A stretch of 64,000 bases of DNA from Leptolyngbyaceae cyanobacterium JSC-12 (GCA_000309945.1 CM001633.1:2018292-2082291); one strand, 5' to 3'; counted from the first letter of the stretch, positions 8,810 through 18,607 are shown. Program-made: numbers and translations. Notes: generated from the letters alone by a model not told the origin.

Positions 8810-9931
8810 ATGAAAACCGTTTTCATAATTGATGATGATCACCTGATTCGAGAATCGATTCGAGATTGCTTAGAGGCAAAGGGATTTCGCGTTATTACCG
8901 CAAATAATGGACAAACGGGGATAGAGCTAGCTGGAGAAGTGCTCCCGGATTTGATTTTATGTGATCTTCAGATGCCAGGGCTTGATGGGTACGAAGTGCT
9001 GACGGCGTTACGGGGCAACCCATTAACCGTAGCAATTCCATTTATTTTTCTGACAGGGCGAAGTGACAAATCTGCTTTGCGCCAAGGCATGAATTTAGGA
9101 GCCGATGATTATTTAACTAAACCATTTAGCATTGAAGAGTTGTTAGCTGCAATTGATAGCCGGTTGGCAAGGCAAGAAACCGTGCGATCGCAGTCTCAGC
9201 AGCGGTTGGATGAGTTGCGCCAAAATATTTCTTTATCGCTGCCCCATGAGTTAAAAACACCACTCACCGGAATTTTCACAGCGGTAGAGCTAATGCGGGT
9301 CATTGCTAGCGAAGCAGATCCCTCAGAAATCCTGGAGATTGCAGACACGATTGAAATGTCTGGTCAGAAATTATATCGGCTGATTCAAAATTTTTTATTG
9401 TATGCCAGGTTGGAGGTAGGGGCTTACGATTCGCAGCATCAGGCTACATCGGAAGAGGATGTCACAATGCAACCTGAATTAGTTATCACCAACACTGCTC
9501 TGGAGATTGCCAAGCGAGCTAACCGTTCTGCCAATCTTTACATGGATGTACACAGGGCAACGATCGCGATCTCAACCTTTGACTTAGAAAAAGTGATGAC
9601 GGAGATCCTCGATAATGCCTTCAAATTTTCCATACCCGATACCCCCATCACGGTTAAGAGTTCTGTTGAGGCAGAGCGATACTACATCACAGTCACAAAC
9701 AAAGGGCGTGGCATGACACCTCAGCAAATTGCTGATTTAGGCGGGTATATGCAGTTTAATCGCAGATTTTATGAGCAACAAGGTGTAGGGCTGGGGTTAG
9801 CGATCGCCAAACGATTGGTAGAACTGCGCAAAGGACAACTGACCATTCAAAGTATTCCTGAAGAAACCATCAGTGTTTGTATTATGCTTCCTTGTGTGGC
9901 ATTCGCTTCCAAAGATGCGTTGGAATCGTAG
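8810..9931 (+). CDS. Response regulator receiver-histidine kinase hybrid
   Basis: A 373-residue signalling protein with the receiver at the N-terminus. The receiver (about 1-120) has the acidic pocket in IIDDD, phosphoacceptor Asp52 in LCDLQMPG and Lys104 in YLTKPFS. A HisKA dimerisation helix follows with His146 in SLPHELKTPLTG, then a HATPase domain with an N box (EILDNAFKFS) and G boxes (GRGMTP, GVGLGLAIAK). No transmembrane segment is visible, so the protein is cytosolic. It lies 196 bases after the pentapeptide gene and is probably transcribed separately. The receiver-first order suggests that it accepts a phosphate from another kinase to control its own kinase activity. Confidence 0.9.
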   Translation: MKTVFIIDDDHLIRESIRDCLEAKGFRVITANNGQTGIELAGEVLPDLILCDLQMPGLDGYEVLTALRGNPLTVAIPFIFLTGRSDKSALRQGMNLGADDYLTKPFSIEELLAAIDSRLARQETVRSQSQQRLDELRQNISLSLPHELKTPLTGIFTAVELMRVIASEADPSEILEIADTIEMSGQKLYRLIQNFLLYARLEVGAYDSQHQATSEEDVTMQPELVITNTALEIAKRANRSANLYMDVHRATIAISTFDLEKVMTEILDNAFKFSIPDTPITVKSSVEAERYYITVTNKGRGMTPQQIADLGGYMQFNRRFYEQQGVGLGLAIAKRLVELRKGQLTIQSIPEETISVCIMLPCVAFASKDALES

Positions 9932-10033
9932 AAGCGCTTGAGCAAGCGAGACAGTAACAGTAAAAAAGACAGTAGGGAAAGCAAGAAAGTTTTGAGTAAG
10001 CTGTGAGAAGACTCTAATGGTTTACGATGTTCC

Positions 10034-10492
10034 ATGCAATCGCCCCAAGTATTTGAACAATCAATTCAGATTCATGCCAGTGCTACGGCTGTTGAGCACT
10101 GCATCACCGACCTGACCCTCATGCATCGCTGGCTCAACCCAGCCTTACGTTGTGAACCTGTAGGAGAGTGGTCTACAGAAATCGGTCGGCAAAGTCGATT
10201 TATTATCCAGGTGCCACTATTGCAGCCTTCTCTTAATAGTGTGGTGGTCGAACGAGAACCTGGCTTAATCGTCTGGCAGTTCAAGGGCTTTTTCGAGGGG
10301 CGCGATCGCTGGGAATGCAACCCCGAACTCGACGGCACTCGCCTGGTCAATCGGTTTGAATTCATCATTCCAAACCCAATTGTGCGGTTTGGCTTTGATC
10401 GCTTCGCCGCCAAATGGACTCAGGAAGATATGAAAGCCCAACTTCGCCGCCTCAGGCGCGTGGCAGAAGAAGTGTATCAGATGGGGAAGTAG
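10034..10492 (+). CDS. SRPBCC-fold (START/cyclase-like) protein
   Basis: A 152-residue protein resembling the polyketide cyclase/START-like SRPBCC superfamily. It starts FEQSIQIHASATAVEHCITDL, where families of this fold place the first strand and helix, and ends with a long amphipathic helix rich in Arg and Leu. Such proteins form a deep hydrophobic ligand pocket. Neither the ligand nor the pathway can be inferred from the neighbours. It is followed by a purine-rich tract and converges with the SirB1-like gene. Confidence 0.75.
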   Translation: MQSPQVFEQSIQIHASATAVEHCITDLTLMHRWLNPALRCEPVGEWSTEIGRQSRFIIQVPLLQPSLNSVVVEREPGLIVWQFKGFFEGRDRWECNPELDGTRLVNRFEFIIPNPIVRFGFDRFAAKWTQEDMKAQLRRLRRVAEEVYQMGK

Positions 10493-10552
10493 GAGTCGAA
10501 TGGAGGCAAGGAGAGGAGATGGGAAGGAGGAGGGAGAAGAAGGATCTGCTTT
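10493..10552 (+). repeat. Purine-rich intergenic tract
   Basis: A 60-base stretch dominated by A and G (GGAGG, GAGAGGAGATGGGAAGG, GGAGAAGAAGG) directly after the SRPBCC stop. It is similar in composition to the other purine- or pyrimidine-biased tracts in this window. The frame that runs through it is not protein-like. Confidence 0.4.
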
Positions 10553-10555
10553 CTG

Positions 10556-11377
10556 CTATTCCTCTGGCAAATCTTCCAAAATTTCCCGAATCAGTTGTGC
10601 GTCTTCTGCCATAGGGGAGATCGCAAGGTAGTGTTCAAAGTCCTGGCGAGCAGCTGTATAACGGTTAAGGCGATAGTTAAGGACGCCGCGATCGCGCACT
10701 TCTAGAGCAACTGTGGGAAACAGAAGAAGAATGCGATCCAGGGCATCCAGTGCTTTTTGAAAATTCTTCTGATTCACGTAGATGACTTTGAGGTTAGTCA
10801 GCAAGCGTCCCAAAAACTGACGATTACCCACGGGTTCAATGTATTCTGGGCGCAGTTCTACCCGGCGATCAAACACTTTCACGAGCAATTCTTCGCAGTC
10901 CTGAGTGAATAAAATCTCGCCCTGATTGAACGGATCAACAAACACTTCCATTTCATCCACAGCAGGACGAATCAGAAAATGCCCTGGCATATTAATCCCA
11001 ATCATGGGAAACCCAAGGCGTTGAGCGATCGCCAGATACACCAATGATAAGGTGATGGGAATTCCTGTGCGGCGATCGATCACCTCATTTAAAAAACTAT
11101 TGCGCGGATCATAATATTCGGTGCGGTTACCCGTGTACCCTAAATCAGTAAATAGGTATTGATTAATAGTTTGTAGCACCTTCATCGGATATAACTCATT
11201 CGGCAGACGTTCTTGCACATCAGATGCCATCGTATCCAACGCATTCACATAGTCCTCGATATCCAGTCCTGGATACTCTTCGAGTGCAATATACAGTGCC
11301 GCCCGTTCCAGGCTAATGTCCTCGTCCAGTTGCTGAATTTCCTGGGTAAAAAGCCGTCGTCCTATCACGGATGTCAT
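10556..11377 (-). CDS. SirB1-like protein (transglutaminase-like plus TPR)
   Basis: A 273-residue protein of the SirB1 group. The N-terminal two thirds have the transglutaminase-like core, with RRTGIPITLSLVYLAIAQRLGF, GINMPGHFLIR and VDPFNQGEIL. The C-terminal third is a pair of TPR-like helices (ALDALDRILLLFP, RYTAARQDFEHYLAI). An upstream in-frame start at 11425 is possible, but the ATG at 11377 follows AACAGG and leaves 19 bases after the preceding gene, so I chose it. It sits directly downstream of the CruP-like gene on the same strand and probably shares its transcript. The family is common in cyanobacteria and its biochemical role is unclear. Confidence 0.85.
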   Translation of the reverse strand: MTSVIGRRLFTQEIQQLDEDISLERAALYIALEEYPGLDIEDYVNALDTMASDVQERLPNELYPMKVLQTINQYLFTDLGYTGNRTEYYDPRNSFLNEVIDRRTGIPITLSLVYLAIAQRLGFPMIGINMPGHFLIRPAVDEMEVFVDPFNQGEILFTQDCEELLVKVFDRRVELRPEYIEPVGNRQFLGRLLTNLKVIYVNQKNFQKALDALDRILLLFPTVALEVRDRGVLNYRLNRYTAARQDFEHYLAISPMAEDAQLIREILEDLPEE

Positions 11378-11396
11378 AGCAATACCTGTTGAGTTC

Positions 11397-12968
11397 TTAT
11401 CGCTCGTAGTCCTGCCCAGAACCATATTTCAAGGCATCGAGCCAGCGACGAAAATAATACTGCATCTTAGGCGGGAACACCTCCGCACTCGCCTTAAGTT
11501 TGTTCGCAAGGGGATAGGCAGCAGCATAACCTGCTAGTGCCATGTAATGCATAATCCATTGACTCAGTGCAGGTAACCCCACCTGGGGGATAACTTTCAG
11601 CACCAGTCCAGGATGGCGAATAGAGGTTTGGGTTAAGGTTTGAAACAATGCCGGAAATTGCACCACATCCTGCAAGAAGGGTTTGAGCACTGGATCGCCC
11701 AGTTTCGCCATGTCCTGAAAAATTCCAGCTAACATCTCGTTAATTTGATTAGGCGCAATGGGTTGATTGATTCTTACGCTCATTGCTTTCTGAAATAGCC
11801 AGGTGACGGAGAGGTTGGGTTGATAGGGTTGGATAGCGGCTAAGGCAAGGCGATCGCAGGCATCCACCTGCAACGCCTCATGAATACCCGTTGTCAACCG
11901 TTGCAGATGCCGCACCATCGCCCCAAACCCACCAAAACTCAATGGCGACTGGGCACCGCTACTATCGCCCACAAATACAATCCGATCCCACTGTGGCTTT
12001 AGGGGACTGTTTTGATAGCAGGGAAAGAACCCAAACAACGCTCGTTTGAACTGTAATTGCGCCAGTTCAACCCCTTGATAGGTTGGCAATAGGCGCAGGT
12101 ATTCATCAAACAAGGTTTCCAGGCTAAATCGCTCTGGATGCGCATCCAGGTAGGTAAACAGGTACGTGGTTCTGCCATCCCGCGCTGGAAAGGCTTCCCA
12201 AAAGTACTGGCATTGGTTCTGGATGGGCGTAAAAGAGACAATTAAATCTCCTGTTTTATTGGCGGGAAAGCCCTCCGCACAACTGCCGACGACTAAACAC
12301 ACCGCATCAGGCTTGTGTCCCTGGCGGGCTTGCCGCACAATCGCCGAAAAGTGCCCCATCGCATCGATTGCCAGCCGTGCCCGCAGCACTTGCCCACCTG
12401 CTGTGAGCGTCACCCCATTAGGATGCACCATCACTCCTTCAAAAGCGGTATGTTCTAGCAACTTTCCACCCCACTGCAGAAATCGCTGCTTCAGCGTTTC
12501 CAGCAAAAACACGGGAGCCACTCCGATGTTCAACACGTCTTCTACCCATACTTCTTCACCACCCAAAAAGCAAATACGAGCTGGGTTATATTCCGTTGCG
12601 ATCGCCAATTCCAGTTCTGCCTCAGTCAGCAACCCCAACGTCACGAAAACCTGCAACTCCCGCCGAGAAATATTCCACTCCTGCACTCGTCCACGCAATC
12701 CCCCCCGCTCAATTAATACAACCCGCCATCCTCTCTGCGCCAGTACCGTTCCCACCAAAATTCCTAACGTCCCGCCACAAATCACGACATCCCAATCCAC
12801 CGTTTTCAGCACAGTCTGACTTTCCTGCACCACGGCTGGAATCGGCAAAGCCCCCTCTCGCAAAGACTTCCACAGCCCATCCGCGCGGCGCAAACTGCCT
12901 AAAGCATCATCTGGCAGGGATGACAGAATTTGCTCAGTTACACTTGCGGGTGATTGCCCATTACTCAT
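11397..12968 (-). CDS. cruP: FAD-dependent oxidoreductase, CruP-type lycopene cyclase homologue
   Basis: A 523-residue flavoprotein. The dinucleotide-binding motif WDVVICGGTLGILVG is at about residues 54-68, ending strand two with the acidic VLIERGG. A second FAD-contact region, RIVFVGDSSGAQSPLSFGGFG, lies in the C-terminal half. The segment QEWNISRRELQ is a feature I associate with CruA/CruP carotenoid enzymes, and the length suits CruP better than the longer CruA. CruP paralogues are linked to carotenoid oxidation rather than to lycopene cyclisation itself. The assignment to CruP is from memory of the family and is moderately secure; the flavoprotein call is firm. It is the first gene of a probable two-gene unit with the SirB1-like gene. 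Confidence 0.65.
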   Translation of the reverse strand: MSNGQSPASVTEQILSSLPDDALGSLRRADGLWKSLREGALPIPAVVQESQTVLKTVDWDVVICGGTLGILVGTVLAQRGWRVVLIERGGLRGRVQEWNISRRELQVFVTLGLLTEAELELAIATEYNPARICFLGGEEVWVEDVLNIGVAPVFLLETLKQRFLQWGGKLLEHTAFEGVMVHPNGVTLTAGGQVLRARLAIDAMGHFSAIVRQARQGHKPDAVCLVVGSCAEGFPANKTGDLIVSFTPIQNQCQYFWEAFPARDGRTTYLFTYLDAHPERFSLETLFDEYLRLLPTYQGVELAQLQFKRALFGFFPCYQNSPLKPQWDRIVFVGDSSGAQSPLSFGGFGAMVRHLQRLTTGIHEALQVDACDRLALAAIQPYQPNLSVTWLFQKAMSVRINQPIAPNQINEMLAGIFQDMAKLGDPVLKPFLQDVVQFPALFQTLTQTSIRHPGLVLKVIPQVGLPALSQWIMHYMALAGYAAAYPLANKLKASAEVFPPKMQYYFRRWLDALKYGSGQDYER

Positions 12969-13055
12969 TCCTGATTACCTGCATCAGCTTTAAGTTGAAT
13001 TGCACTCTCAGGTTAACGTGTTTGATGGGAGCATTCCTAAAGCAAGTCAGTATCG

Positions 13056-13069
13056 TGGAATGCATTCCA
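13056..13069. promoter_or_regulatory. Perfect 14-bp palindrome upstream of the ammonium transporter
   Basis: TGGAATGCATTCCA is fully self-complementary and lies 68 bases before the preferred start of the ammonium transporter. It could be a regulator site. It does not match the NtcA consensus GTA-N8-TAC, and no clear NtcA box was found in this short region. Confidence 0.35.
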
Positions 13070-13137
13070 TTCCTTAACGACTAATGGAATATGGATGCCT
13101 GATTCATTCTTGCGTGAAACTATCGCCAGGTAGAGAG

Positions 13138-14619
13138 ATGGAGAGAGTGCAACAATCCACAGTCATCAACAAATCTACGATCATCAACAATAGTGCCAAA
13201 CACCAAAAATTCTATAAACAAATTGTATTGCCGTTTGCTGTTGGTGCCGTTTTAAGTATGAGCACGGCTGGATTGGCAGCGGAACCGGATGCTGCGATCG
13301 CCCCAGCCGATTGGAAAGTGGTTGCTGATACGCTCTGGGTAATTTTGACTGGAATGCTAGTGTTCTTCATGAATGCGGGGTTTTGTATGCTCGAAACGGG
13401 CTTCTGCCGCCGCAAAAACGCCGTTAACTTGCTGGCAAAGAACCTGATTGTGTTTGCCTTATCAACGCTGGCGTATTGGGCCGTAGGGTTTGCCATTATG
13501 TTCGGCGATGGCACACTCTACTGGGGCATGAGTGGTTTTTTCCTAACTGGGCAGGATAATAGTCCAGCCGTGGGAACAGCTTACAGCGGTGTGTTTGACT
13601 CGCTCAGTTGGGCAAGCATTCCGCTGGAAGTGAAGTTTTTCTTTCAACTTGCCTTTGCAGGCACAGCAGCAACGATTGTTTCAGGCGCGATCGCCGAGCG
13701 AGTCAAATTCGTTGCCTTCTTTATCTTCAGCTTATTCCTGGTTGCCTTCGCCTATCCCGTGACCGGACATTGGATCTGGGGCGGTGGGTGGTTGCAAAAA
13801 CTTGGTTTCTGGGATTTTGCCGGATCTACCGTAGTGCATTCTGTTGGTGGTTGGGCAGGTTTAGTTGGTGCGATTCTGCTCGGTCCTCGCCTGGGACGCT
13901 ACAAAAGCGGCATGGGAATTGCTATGCCTGGACACAATCTCGCGATTGCCACGCTAGGCTGCTTTATTCTCTGGCTGGGTTGGTTTGGCTTTAATCCTGG
14001 CTCTACGCTCGCCGCCAACCCGCAACAGATCGGGCACATCATTCTCACCACAAACTTTGCGGCAACGGCGGGAGCAGTCGGCGCAACGCTGGCATCCTGG
14101 TTCTATCTGGGCAAACCTGATCTTTCCATGATTATCAACGGACTGTTGGCAGGACTAGTCGGCATTACGGCTGCCTGTCCTTATGTGGCATTTCCTAGCG
14201 CGGTCATCATTGGTCTAATCGCTGGAGGTATCATCGTGTTTGCAGTGACGTACATTGATACTCACCAGATTGATGATCCGGTGGGGGCGCTGTCTGTTCA
14301 CCTGATTGGCGGCATTTGGGGTACTTTAGCTGTAGGGTTGTTTAGTGTTGGGCCCAATGTTTATTCCTGGTACGGGCAAGACGGCGGGCCGAGTGGCGGC
14401 TTATTCACCACAGGCAACGTTCAGCAGCTACTTATACAGGTGCTTGGCATTGGAGCTGTAGGGCTTTATACCGTCTTGTTTAGCTGGGTTGTTTGGTGGC
14501 TCCTCAAAATGACGATGGGTATTCGAGTCACTCCCACTGGTGAGCAAATTGGGTTAGACATCACTGAGCATGGCATGGAAGCCTATAGTGGTTTTTCAGA
14601 CGATGAATTTGGTGTATAG
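13138..14619 (+). CDS. amt: Ammonium transporter (Amt family)
   Basis: Channel-like importer of ammonium across the cytoplasmic membrane. From the ATG at 13138 it is 493 residues long, with an N-terminal leader ending near AGLAAEP and about eleven hydrophobic helices. Family hallmarks are [26 protein letters not shown] and the pore region [20 protein letters not shown], which contains a conserved pore histidine. An ATG at 13084 adds 18 residues but has no ribosome site, whereas 13138 follows AGGTAGAGAG. No GlnK gene is adjacent. Its 3' end overlaps the convergent GNAT gene by 37 bases. Confidence 0.95.
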   Translation: MERVQQSTVINKSTIINNSAKHQKFYKQIVLPFAVGAVLSMSTAGLAAEPDAAIAPADWKVVADTLWVILTGMLVFFMNAGFCMLETGFCRRKNAVNLLAKNLIVFALSTLAYWAVGFAIMFGDGTLYWGMSGFFLTGQDNSPAVGTAYSGVFDSLSWASIPLEVKFFFQLAFAGTAATIVSGAIAERVKFVAFFIFSLFLVAFAYPVTGHWIWGGGWLQKLGFWDFAGSTVVHSVGGWAGLVGAILLGPRLGRYKSGMGIAMPGHNLAIATLGCFILWLGWFGFNPGSTLAANPQQIGHIILTTNFAATAGAVGATLASWFYLGKPDLSMIINGLLAGLVGITAACPYVAFPSAVIIGLIAGGIIVFAVTYIDTHQIDDPVGALSVHLIGGIWGTLAVGLFSVGPNVYSWYGQDGGPSGGLFTTGNVQQLLIQVLGIGAVGLYTVLFSWVVWWLLKMTMGIRVTPTGEQIGLDITEHGMEAYSGFSDDEFGV

Positions 14620-15113
14620 GGTAATAACCGCCGTCCTACAATTACTAAATCACAAGTGCCATGTTCAAATTCGGCGACTGCGGGTAAGTATCCCCAACGT
14701 TCAAAGCCAAAATTCTCAAATAGTTTGAGACTAGCTTCGTTGGTGGCAAAAATGCACCCTACCAGGTTTTTGATACCCAATTCAGGACTGCGAGCGATCG
14801 CGTGTTGCAGCAGTTTCCGTCCAATCCCCTGCCGCCGAAAGGCGGGTGAGATGTAGATACTAAGTTCAGCAGTGGCATCATAAGCGCGGCGAGCCGAATA
14901 AAACGATTGAAAACCAAGCCAGCCTGCAATTTTGCCGTCACACTCCATCACCCAAAGGGGACGCTTATTGGGCGTGTGGTTGTGAAACCAGGCTAGCCGA
15001 CTTTCCACCGATACCCGCTCCATATCTGCCGTGACACTGCGACAGTCGATCGTGGAATTGTAAATGTCTACAATGGCAGGCAAATCCGCCTCAACTGCAT
15101 CCCGAATCACCAT
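14583..15113 (-). CDS. GNAT family N-acetyltransferase
   Basis: From the ATG at 15113 ([19 protein letters not shown]) this is a 176-residue acetyltransferase. It has the acetyl-CoA pyrophosphate loop [10 protein letters not shown], the beta-bulge region AELSIYISP, and the C-terminal [13 protein letters not shown] typical of phosphinothricin/methionine-sulfoximine acetyltransferase-like members. A longer frame back to 15242 has no family resemblance, so I reject it. The substrate is unknown. The last 37 bases lie inside the 3' end of the ammonium transporter on the opposite strand. Confidence 0.85.
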   Translation of the reverse strand: MVIRDAVEADLPAIVDIYNSTIDCRSVTADMERVSVESRLAWFHNHTPNKRPLWVMECDGKIAGWLGFQSFYSARRAYDATAELSIYISPAFRRQGIGRKLLQHAIARSPELGIKNLVGCIFATNEASLKLFENFGFERWGYLPAVAEFEHGTCDLVIVGRRLLPYTPNSSSEKPL

Positions 15114-15315
15114 ACTCGTATCAGCCGCACTTTTCAGTATTGGCTGGAAACTACCATAAAGTGGAACTGCGATTGGTTCCTGGCGATCGCTCTGAACCAG
15201 AATAGAAAATTCATTTGACAAACGCTCCTTTCCTCGGCACAATGAAGATCGCCTCTTGAAGAGCGCGCTTTTTCTTAGCCAGATTGCTTCTTAGTAGAGC
15301 GATTGTTGGCAGCGA

Positions 15316-15389
15316 GGGACTGTAGTTCAATTGGTTAGAGCACCGCCCTGTCACGGCGGAAGTTGCGGGTTCGAGCCCCGTCAGTCCCG
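15316..15389 (+). tRNA. tRNA-Asp (GUC)
   Basis: A 74-base cloverleaf: acceptor stem GGGACTG pairs with CAGTCCC, the D arm contains AGTTCAATTGGTTAGAG, the anticodon stem CCGCC/GGCGG carries loop CTGTCAC with anticodon GTC, and the T arm is GCGGGTTCGAGCCCCGT. The discriminator base is G and CCA is not encoded, as is usual in cyanobacteria. Confidence 0.97.
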
Positions 15390-15456
15390 TTTAGTAATCT
15401 TGACGCAGCTTGCTTATTCGTTAGCAAGGCTTGTGACTTGAGGTTTAGATCCAAAT

Positions 15457-15711
15457 ATGAAACGGGTTTATTTCTTTCTGGCAGGAGGAGTCTGTGCGAT
15501 CGCGCTAATTGTAGTTCAATCACTCTGGCATCTGCCCCTTGTCCAAGCGGCTTCAGGTTGCGATAAATCCTATCCCGATGTTTGCATTCCGTCACCGCCG
15601 CCTGATCTGGATTGTAAGGACATCAGCCATCGCAATTTTCGTGTATTGCCGCCTGACCCGCATCGGTTTGATCACGACAAAGACGGCATCGGCTGCGAGA
15701 GAAAGCGCTGA
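15457..15711 (+). CDS. Small secreted excalibur-type calcium-binding protein
   Basis: An 84-residue exported protein. Residues 1-32 form a signal peptide (hydrophobic FFLAGGVCAIALIVV core, cleavage near VQAA). The mature part contains a DxDxDG-type loop ending in Cys (DHDKDGIGCE) and upstream cysteines in CDKS, VCIP and DCKD, which is the excalibur pattern often seen at the end of secreted nucleases. No nuclease domain is attached here. The role is unknown, possibly calcium binding at the cell surface. Confidence 0.75.
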   Translation: MKRVYFFLAGGVCAIALIVVQSLWHLPLVQAASGCDKSYPDVCIPSPPPDLDCKDISHRNFRVLPPDPHRFDHDKDGIGCERKR

Positions 15712-15770
15712 GGGTTGCCAGTTTACCCAGTTGGCGGGCACCCCTGAAAGAGATTCATGCCATTATCTTC

Positions 15771-15791
15771 AATCTCAAATCTTTAATCTGA
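15771..15791 (+). repeat. Heptameric AATC tandem repeat (3 units)
   Basis: Three consecutive 7-base units AATCTCA, AATCTTT and AATCTGA, each starting AATC. This resembles the short tandemly repeated heptamers known in cyanobacterial genomes. Related tracts occur at 31828-31861 and, inverted, at 45381-45409. Confidence 0.5.
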
Positions 15792-15904
15792 GGCATTATG
15801 GTTCGCCCGTTTAAGAAATTCAATTCCCAACTACAATCCAACCCAGCGCTAACATTTTCAATGGTGTAATAGCATGGAAAAGTTGATTATTTGAGAGTTT
15901 TATT

Positions 15905-17353
15905 GTGACAGTTCGCGTTCGCATTGCTCCTAGTCCCACTGGCAATCTGCACATTGGTACAGCCAGAACTGCCGTTTTCAATTGGCTGTATGCTCGTCAT
16001 CATGGTGGTACCTTCATTTTGCGGATTGAAGACACCGATCTGGAGCGATCGCGCCCCGAATTTACCCAAAATATCCTGGATGGCTTACAGTGGCTCGGCT
16101 TGACCTGGGATGAGGGTCCAGTATTTCAAAGCGATCGCCTGTCTCTCTACCGTCCCAAAATCCAAGAACTGCTCGACAAAGGACTGGCTTATCGTGCCTA
16201 CGAAACACCAGAAGAACTGGAGGCTATGCGAGAAGCCCAGAAAGCTAGAGGTGAGGCTCCCCGCTATAACAACAGCCACCGCAATCTCACACCAGAACAA
16301 CAAGCCGCCTACGAAGCAGAAGGGCGAACTGCGGTGATTCGCTTCAAAATTGACGATGATCGCGAAATTGTCTGGAACGACCTGGTACGCGGCACTATTA
16401 CCTGGAAAGGACGCGACCTCGGCGGCGACATGGTCATCGCTCGTGCCTCTTCTGCTGGTGATATTGGACAACCCCTTTACAACTTTGTCGTCGTCGTAGA
16501 CGACATCGACATGGCAATTACTCATGTGATCCGAGGAGAAGATCACATCGGCAACACCCCTAAACAAATCCTGCTCTACGAAGCACTGGGGGCAAAAGTG
16601 CCAGAATTTGGACATACGCCTCTCATCCTCAACCAGCAAGGAGCCAAACTCTCCAAACGAGATGGCGTGACCTCGATTTCTGATTTCCAGAAAATGGGCT
16701 ATATTGCACCCGCCCTTGCTAATTACATGACCCTGCTAGGTTGGACACCTCCCGATGCCACTCAGGAAATCTTCACACTAGAAGAAGCAGCTCAGCAGTT
16801 TAGTTTTGAACGGGTGAACAAAGCTGGAGCAAAATTTGACTGGGATAAACTCAACTGGCTTAACAGTCAATATTTGCACCACATTCCGGCATCCGAACTC
16901 ACTAATCAACTCATTCCCTACTGGAAACAAGCAGGCTATGAATGCGATTGGGATAGCGATCGCCCATGGCTGGAGCAAGTCACTGCTCTAATTTCTCAAA
17001 GCCTTACCCGCCTTGATGATTGCGTTGCGATGACGCGCTATTTATTTGTATCAGACGTAAGCTTTTCGGAAGATGCCCTGAAAAAACTGAAACAAGACGG
17101 CTCGGCTGAAATCGTGCGAGCGATCGCTACTGCCCTACCCAACTACCAACCCCTCACCGAAAGCAACTCCCAAGACCTAATCAAACAAACTGCTAAAGAT
17201 TTGGGACGCAAAGAAGGACAACTCAAACCCATCCTCCGCGCTGCCCTTACTGGAGAAACCAAAGGTCCCGACCTGATTCAATCCTGGCTATTACTCAACC
17301 AACGTGGATGGGATATAACTCGCCTGCAAGCCGCCTTGGCAGCAGTAGCTTGA
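15905..17353 (+). CDS. gltX: Glutamyl-tRNA synthetase
   Basis: Class I aminoacyl-tRNA synthetase charging glutamate onto tRNA. The 482-residue length is normal for bacteria. The HIGH-type motif appears as [17 protein letters not shown] near the N-terminus and the KMSKS-type motif as KLSKRDG near the middle. The C-terminal helical domain handles anticodon recognition. The start is GTG at 15905 ([18 protein letters not shown]); no ATG upstream fits. In cyanobacteria the enzyme also feeds tetrapyrrole synthesis through glutamyl-tRNA, relevant to the bilin genes elsewhere in the window. Confidence 0.97.
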   Translation: MTVRVRIAPSPTGNLHIGTARTAVFNWLYARHHGGTFILRIEDTDLERSRPEFTQNILDGLQWLGLTWDEGPVFQSDRLSLYRPKIQELLDKGLAYRAYETPEELEAMREAQKARGEAPRYNNSHRNLTPEQQAAYEAEGRTAVIRFKIDDDREIVWNDLVRGTITWKGRDLGGDMVIARASSAGDIGQPLYNFVVVVDDIDMAITHVIRGEDHIGNTPKQILLYEALGAKVPEFGHTPLILNQQGAKLSKRDGVTSISDFQKMGYIAPALANYMTLLGWTPPDATQEIFTLEEAAQQFSFERVNKAGAKFDWDKLNWLNSQYLHHIPASELTNQLIPYWKQAGYECDWDSDRPWLEQVTALISQSLTRLDDCVAMTRYLFVSDVSFSEDALKKLKQDGSAEIVRAIATALPNYQPLTESNSQDLIKQTAKDLGRKEGQLKPILRAALTGETKGPDLIQSWLLLNQRGWDITRLQAALAAVA

Positions 17354-17367
17354 AGTTGCCAAGAAAA

Positions 17368-17393
17368 AGCTTGTGTCTGGGCTAACACAGGCT
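17368..17393 (+). terminator. Possible terminator hairpin after gltX
   Basis: AGCTTGTGT pairs with ACACAGGCT (one G-T pair) around an 8-base loop, 15 bases after the gltX stop. A short T-rich stretch follows after a few bases. It is only terminator-like, because the T tract is not immediately adjacent. Confidence 0.3.
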
Positions 17394-17487
17394 TGCCAAT
17401 AGTTTTCTTCGTTCTCACTCTCCCCCTAGAGGAACTCAGCATTTAGCGTTATCGTCATTGAAAACAGCAGTTAAACGTGCATGAGCA

Positions 17488-17979
17488 ATGGCAAGACAAC
17501 AGATGAAAAGGTGGATGTGGATGAGGAATGTGGCAGCGATCGCAGCCATCACAACAATGGTGATTAGTATCAGCCATATACAACTGGCGCATTCCCAGCC
17601 AGCTAACTTAACTCTAAGTCCGCAATTTTCCCCAAACCCGTTGGAATTAAGAGGTAAGGGCGGAGGTTCAGAGGCTGTGAGCGAGATTGTGAGGCAAGCC
17701 ACGACTCCAACTGGACCTTGTACCGGCTTTGCCAGTGCCACGCCCAATCACACGGTTACGCTCAAAGCCTTTTTCAAGGGGCTGAGTGTCGAAGTAGAAA
17801 GCCCGCAGGATACCGCACTGGCAATTCGAGGGCCAGGGGGAGTGTGGTGCAACGACGATTTTCAAGGCAAAAATCCTGGAGTCAGCGGTCAATGGCTGGC
17901 AGGCAAGTACGAGATTTGGATTAGCACTTATGCTAAAAATCAAATTGCTCCCTATGTTCTCAGGTTATCCGAGCAATGA
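17488..17979 (+). CDS. Secreted protein with a pre-peptidase C-terminal-like fold
   Basis: A 163-residue exported protein. A signal peptide covers about residues 1-33 (basic KRWMWMR, then a hydrophobic stretch, cleavage near AHSQP). The mature part has two cysteines likely to form a disulfide (GPCTGF and VWCNDD) and beta-rich motifs such as LAIRGPGGVWCNDD and LAGKYEIWISTYAKN that resemble periplasmic PPC-type beta sandwiches. Function unknown. It converges with the glycosylase gene, leaving only seven bases between stops. Confidence 0.65.
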   Translation: MARQQMKRWMWMRNVAAIAAITTMVISISHIQLAHSQPANLTLSPQFSPNPLELRGKGGGSEAVSEIVRQATTPTGPCTGFASATPNHTVTLKAFFKGLSVEVESPQDTALAIRGPGGVWCNDDFQGKNPGVSGQWLAGKYEIWISTYAKNQIAPYVLRLSEQ

Positions 17980-17986
17980 GCAATTT

Positions 17987-18607
17987 TTACAGTATTGAGA
18001 CAGCAGGGCAATCCTTGAGATACCAACGCCACGGCAAATCAATCCCCTGCGTTAATCCGATGCGGGTCGTTTGAATAAGGCTAAGAGAGCCTGTTTCCAG
18101 TTGGTGCTGAAATTCAGGGGAACGAGGCTCCAGCCAAAGTGATTGACTCAGATACAGGGGATGATTATTTAACTGGCGATCAATCTGTAATGCGCGGCAC
18201 AGTTTCCCCGGTCCAGCAGCAACTCGGTGTGGTTTGGGGTGCTTGACTAAATCAATCCAGGATGGGATGACTTCTAGGTGGAGTGCCCGAATCAGCACAG
18301 CACTGGGTACTGTATCCAAATCCGTGACAATATTCAGACAGTGATACATCCCATAAATCAAATAGACGTAGGTTCTGCCAGGGGGACCAAACATTACCGC
18401 ATTCCGCTCTGTCTTGCGCCGATATGCATGACAAGCTGGATCATCCGGTGTATATGCTTCTGACTCGACGATCGTGCCACGTATCAGTTCTCCCGTGGAC
18501 AGTTGGCGCACCAAAGTACAACCAATCAAGTCTGGGGCAACGATTGTGGCCGGACGAGCAAACCAGTCGGGCTGAATCAGCGAATGATCGTTTGAAAATT
18601 GTTCCAC
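17987..18607 (-). CDS. DNA-3-methyladenine glycosylase (AAG/MPG type)
   Basis: A base-excision repair glycosylase removing alkylated purines. The 206-residue length fits the bacterial AAG/MPG family. The core is recognisable in the catalytic region RGTIVESEAYTPDDPACHAY (active-site Glu in VESEAY), MFGPPGRTYVYLIYGMYHCLN, AVLIRAL and GPGKLCRAL. The start at 18607 is the first ATG of the conserved frame. It is transcribed alone on the minus strand, divergent from the small membrane protein at 18734. Confidence 0.93.
   Translation of the reverse strand: MEQFSNDHSLIQPDWFARPATIVAPDLIGCTLVRQLSTGELIRGTIVESEAYTPDDPACHAYRRKTERNAVMFGPPGRTYVYLIYGMYHCLNIVTDLDTVPSAVLIRALHLEVIPSWIDLVKHPKPHRVAAGPGKLCRALQIDRQLNNHPLYLSQSLWLEPRSPEFQHQLETGSLSLIQTTRIGLTQGIDLPWRWYLKDCPAVSIL

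Noticed and set aside
12166-12819. A 217-codon frame antisense to the CruP-like gene
   Set aside because: It is Pro/Ser/Thr-rich with no domain and lies fully inside a well-supported gene on the other strand.
12969-13137. NtcA binding site (GTA-N8-TAC) before the ammonium transporter
   Set aside because: No match was found in this interval; only the unrelated TGGAATGCATTCCA palindrome is clear.
16085-16639. A 184-codon frame antisense to gltX
   Set aside because: It is a shadow of the conserved gltX coding sequence with a Cys/Phe-rich, unlikely protein.
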